Part shown: positions 28,445-29,218 of the stretch, in pieces
How positions within the stretch are numbered: position 1 is the stretch's first letter
Layout of the letters: each line of letters starts with the position of its first letter
Virus record (IMG/VR): IMGVR_UViG_3300008111_000258
Location: 1 to 29,218 of that record
Length of the DNA stretch: 29,218 bases
Direction: 5' to 3' (one strand)
Source of the DNA: a virus
Made by a program: the position numbers and the translations under genes
The notes under the pieces: model-generated
The model's input: the letters and a program-made list of their open reading frames with translations, nothing else
Told to the model about the DNA's origin: nothing
The model's database searches: none

Positions 28445-29218
28445 AAGTCAAACTTGGAATAAAGTTTTACATTCTCTTCTCCTATTACATCAATAGGATT
28501 TTGTGAAATTTTAGCAAGATTTGGACGAATATCGTGAAGCCCTTTAAGTCCCCATTCTTCATCCTTTTGTTCTCCACAAGCATTTTCAATATTATTAAAA
28601 GTATTTGTATGAGATGGAACTTCTAGAAAGTTGTAAATCTTATTAAGTTCTTCTTCTGGATTATTTACAAGAGCATTATATTCAACTAAATGAACCCAAT
28701 CTGGATACTTATTGAGTCCATAAATCATTGATTCATAAGAAGGAGCAACATAATATCTCCAAATGTATTCGGCACGATTGTTATTTGTGATTGGTAGATT
28801 ATCTTTTCTTAAATGATTATCAATGAAGTTATTTTCGTGTTGAGTTCTTTCTATAAGTGAAATATAAGATGTAAGAACTTCTGGTATAGAACGATAAGTT
28901 GCTACAATCTTTGGTTTGTTAGAAAGAAACATTTGAACTGTATCAAGGTTCTTTCCCCAAAACCGATGCTTATCTAGGATTGTTGATTTTGGAATGTGAT
29001 TATAAAAGTTTGCAAGAACTGCCTTATAGACATTATAAGAGATTGCCTTGCGGTCAAAGGTGAATTGAATATCTAAAGTATTAAATGATTTCTCAATATC
29101 AGTCACTACATCACCCAATGGAGATGTTGGTGATACATAAATGTCTGGATGTTGATTGAGAAGAGACCCAAGTAATGTAGAACCACTTCTTGGAAGTCCT
29201 CCAAGAAAATATAATGTC
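28441..29218 (-). CDS. Sulfotransferase, 5' end beyond window
   Basis: The frame stays open to the right edge. The visible N-terminal part reads FLGGLPRSGSTLLGSLLNQH, the PAPS 5'-phosphosulfate loop of sulfotransferases (GLPRSGST). KIVATYRSIPEVLTSYISL supplies the 3'-phosphate-binding Arg/Ser region. A TTG at 29118 should not be taken as the start because it would remove the PAPS loop. Later, VHLVEYNALVNNPEEELNKI and IYNFLEVP are typical of Sulfotransfer_1/3 proteins. The enzyme moves sulfate from PAPS to a hydroxyl, probably of a sugar made by the coupled glycosyltransferases. The stop overlaps the next ATG. Only a few residues of the start should be missing. Confidence 0.9.
   Translation of the reverse strand, partial: TLYFLGGLPRSGSTLLGSLLNQHPDIYVSPTSPLGDVVTDIEKSFNTLDIQFTFDRKAISYNVYKAVLANFYNHIPKSTILDKHRFWGKNLDTVQMFLSNKPKIVATYRSIPEVLTSYISLIERTQHENNFIDNHLRKDNLPITNNNRAEYIWRYYVAPSYESMIYGLNKYPDWVHLVEYNALVNNPEEELNKIYNFLEVPSHTNTFNNIENACGEQKDEEWGLKGLHDIRPNLAKISQNPIDVIGEENVKLYSKFDL

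Noticed and set aside
29118-29218. TTG at 29118 as the sulfotransferase start
   Set aside because: It would remove the GLPRSGST PAPS loop, which is encoded in frame to its right up to the window edge.
1-29218. tRNA genes, integrase, insertion sequence or photosynthesis genes
   Set aside because: I looked for tRNA-like cloverleaf arms, transposase motifs and psbA-like sequences and saw none. A tRNA scan of the window would settle the RNA part.

Overview
The window looks like part of a T4-like (contractile-tailed) phage genome, most probably a cyanophage of the Synechococcus/Prochlorococcus myovirus type, although a related T4-like marine or freshwater phage cannot be excluded. The reasons are: an AT-rich sequence with every gene on the minus strand, dense packing with 4-base ATGA overlaps, ATAAATA/CTAAATA late-promoter motifs in front of virion genes, very long virion proteins with collagen-like G-T-Q repeats and a C-terminal S74 chaperone, and many short proteins of the kind seen in cyanophage accessory regions. 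No photosynthesis gene, integrase, tRNA or CRISPR array is visible.

The layout is given in transcription order, from high to low coordinates. (1) 29218-24382 is a tightly coupled carbohydrate-modification cassette: a sulfotransferase cut by the window edge, two GT-A-like putative glycosyltransferases, a GT2 + methyltransferase fusion, an exostosin-like glycosyltransferase and a DUF6165-type protein. (2) 24351-13104 is a virion block: two small structural proteins, a 942-residue protein with PKD-like domains, a 1050-residue protein, a small coiled-coil protein, a 1271-residue collagen-like fibre with an S74 domain and a 147-residue fibre-like protein. Late promoters precede most of these. (3) 13069-9882 holds another large virion gene that appears broken. 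Its N-terminal, central and C-terminal parts lie in three reading frames, and a partial copy of its last 41 residues follows its stop codon. (4) 9833-7025 is a second carbohydrate module: a GH130-like beta-propeller protein overlapping a 613-residue TPR + FkbM methyltransferase + 2OG-Fe(II) oxygenase fusion. (5) 6948-1 is an accessory region of small genes: a zinc-metallopeptidase-like protein, a YunG-like protein, an SF2 helicase, a truncated SET-domain remnant, an HNH endonuclease, and a chain of nine short genes with very tight spacing and many stop/start overlaps. Four of the short genes (34, 35, 40 and 56 residues) are easily missed.

Two regulatory patterns stand out. Virion genes carry T4-type late promoters 20-33 bases before the start codon. 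In the accessory region, three hairpin terminators are followed at once by a sigma70-like -10 element, so each separates one transcription unit from the next in a few tens of bases.

As a working hypothesis, the fibre genes and the flanking glycosyltransferase, sulfotransferase, methyltransferase and oxygenase genes act together: the phage may modify its own fibres or the host's surface glycans. This is inferred from gene content and position and has not been demonstrated.
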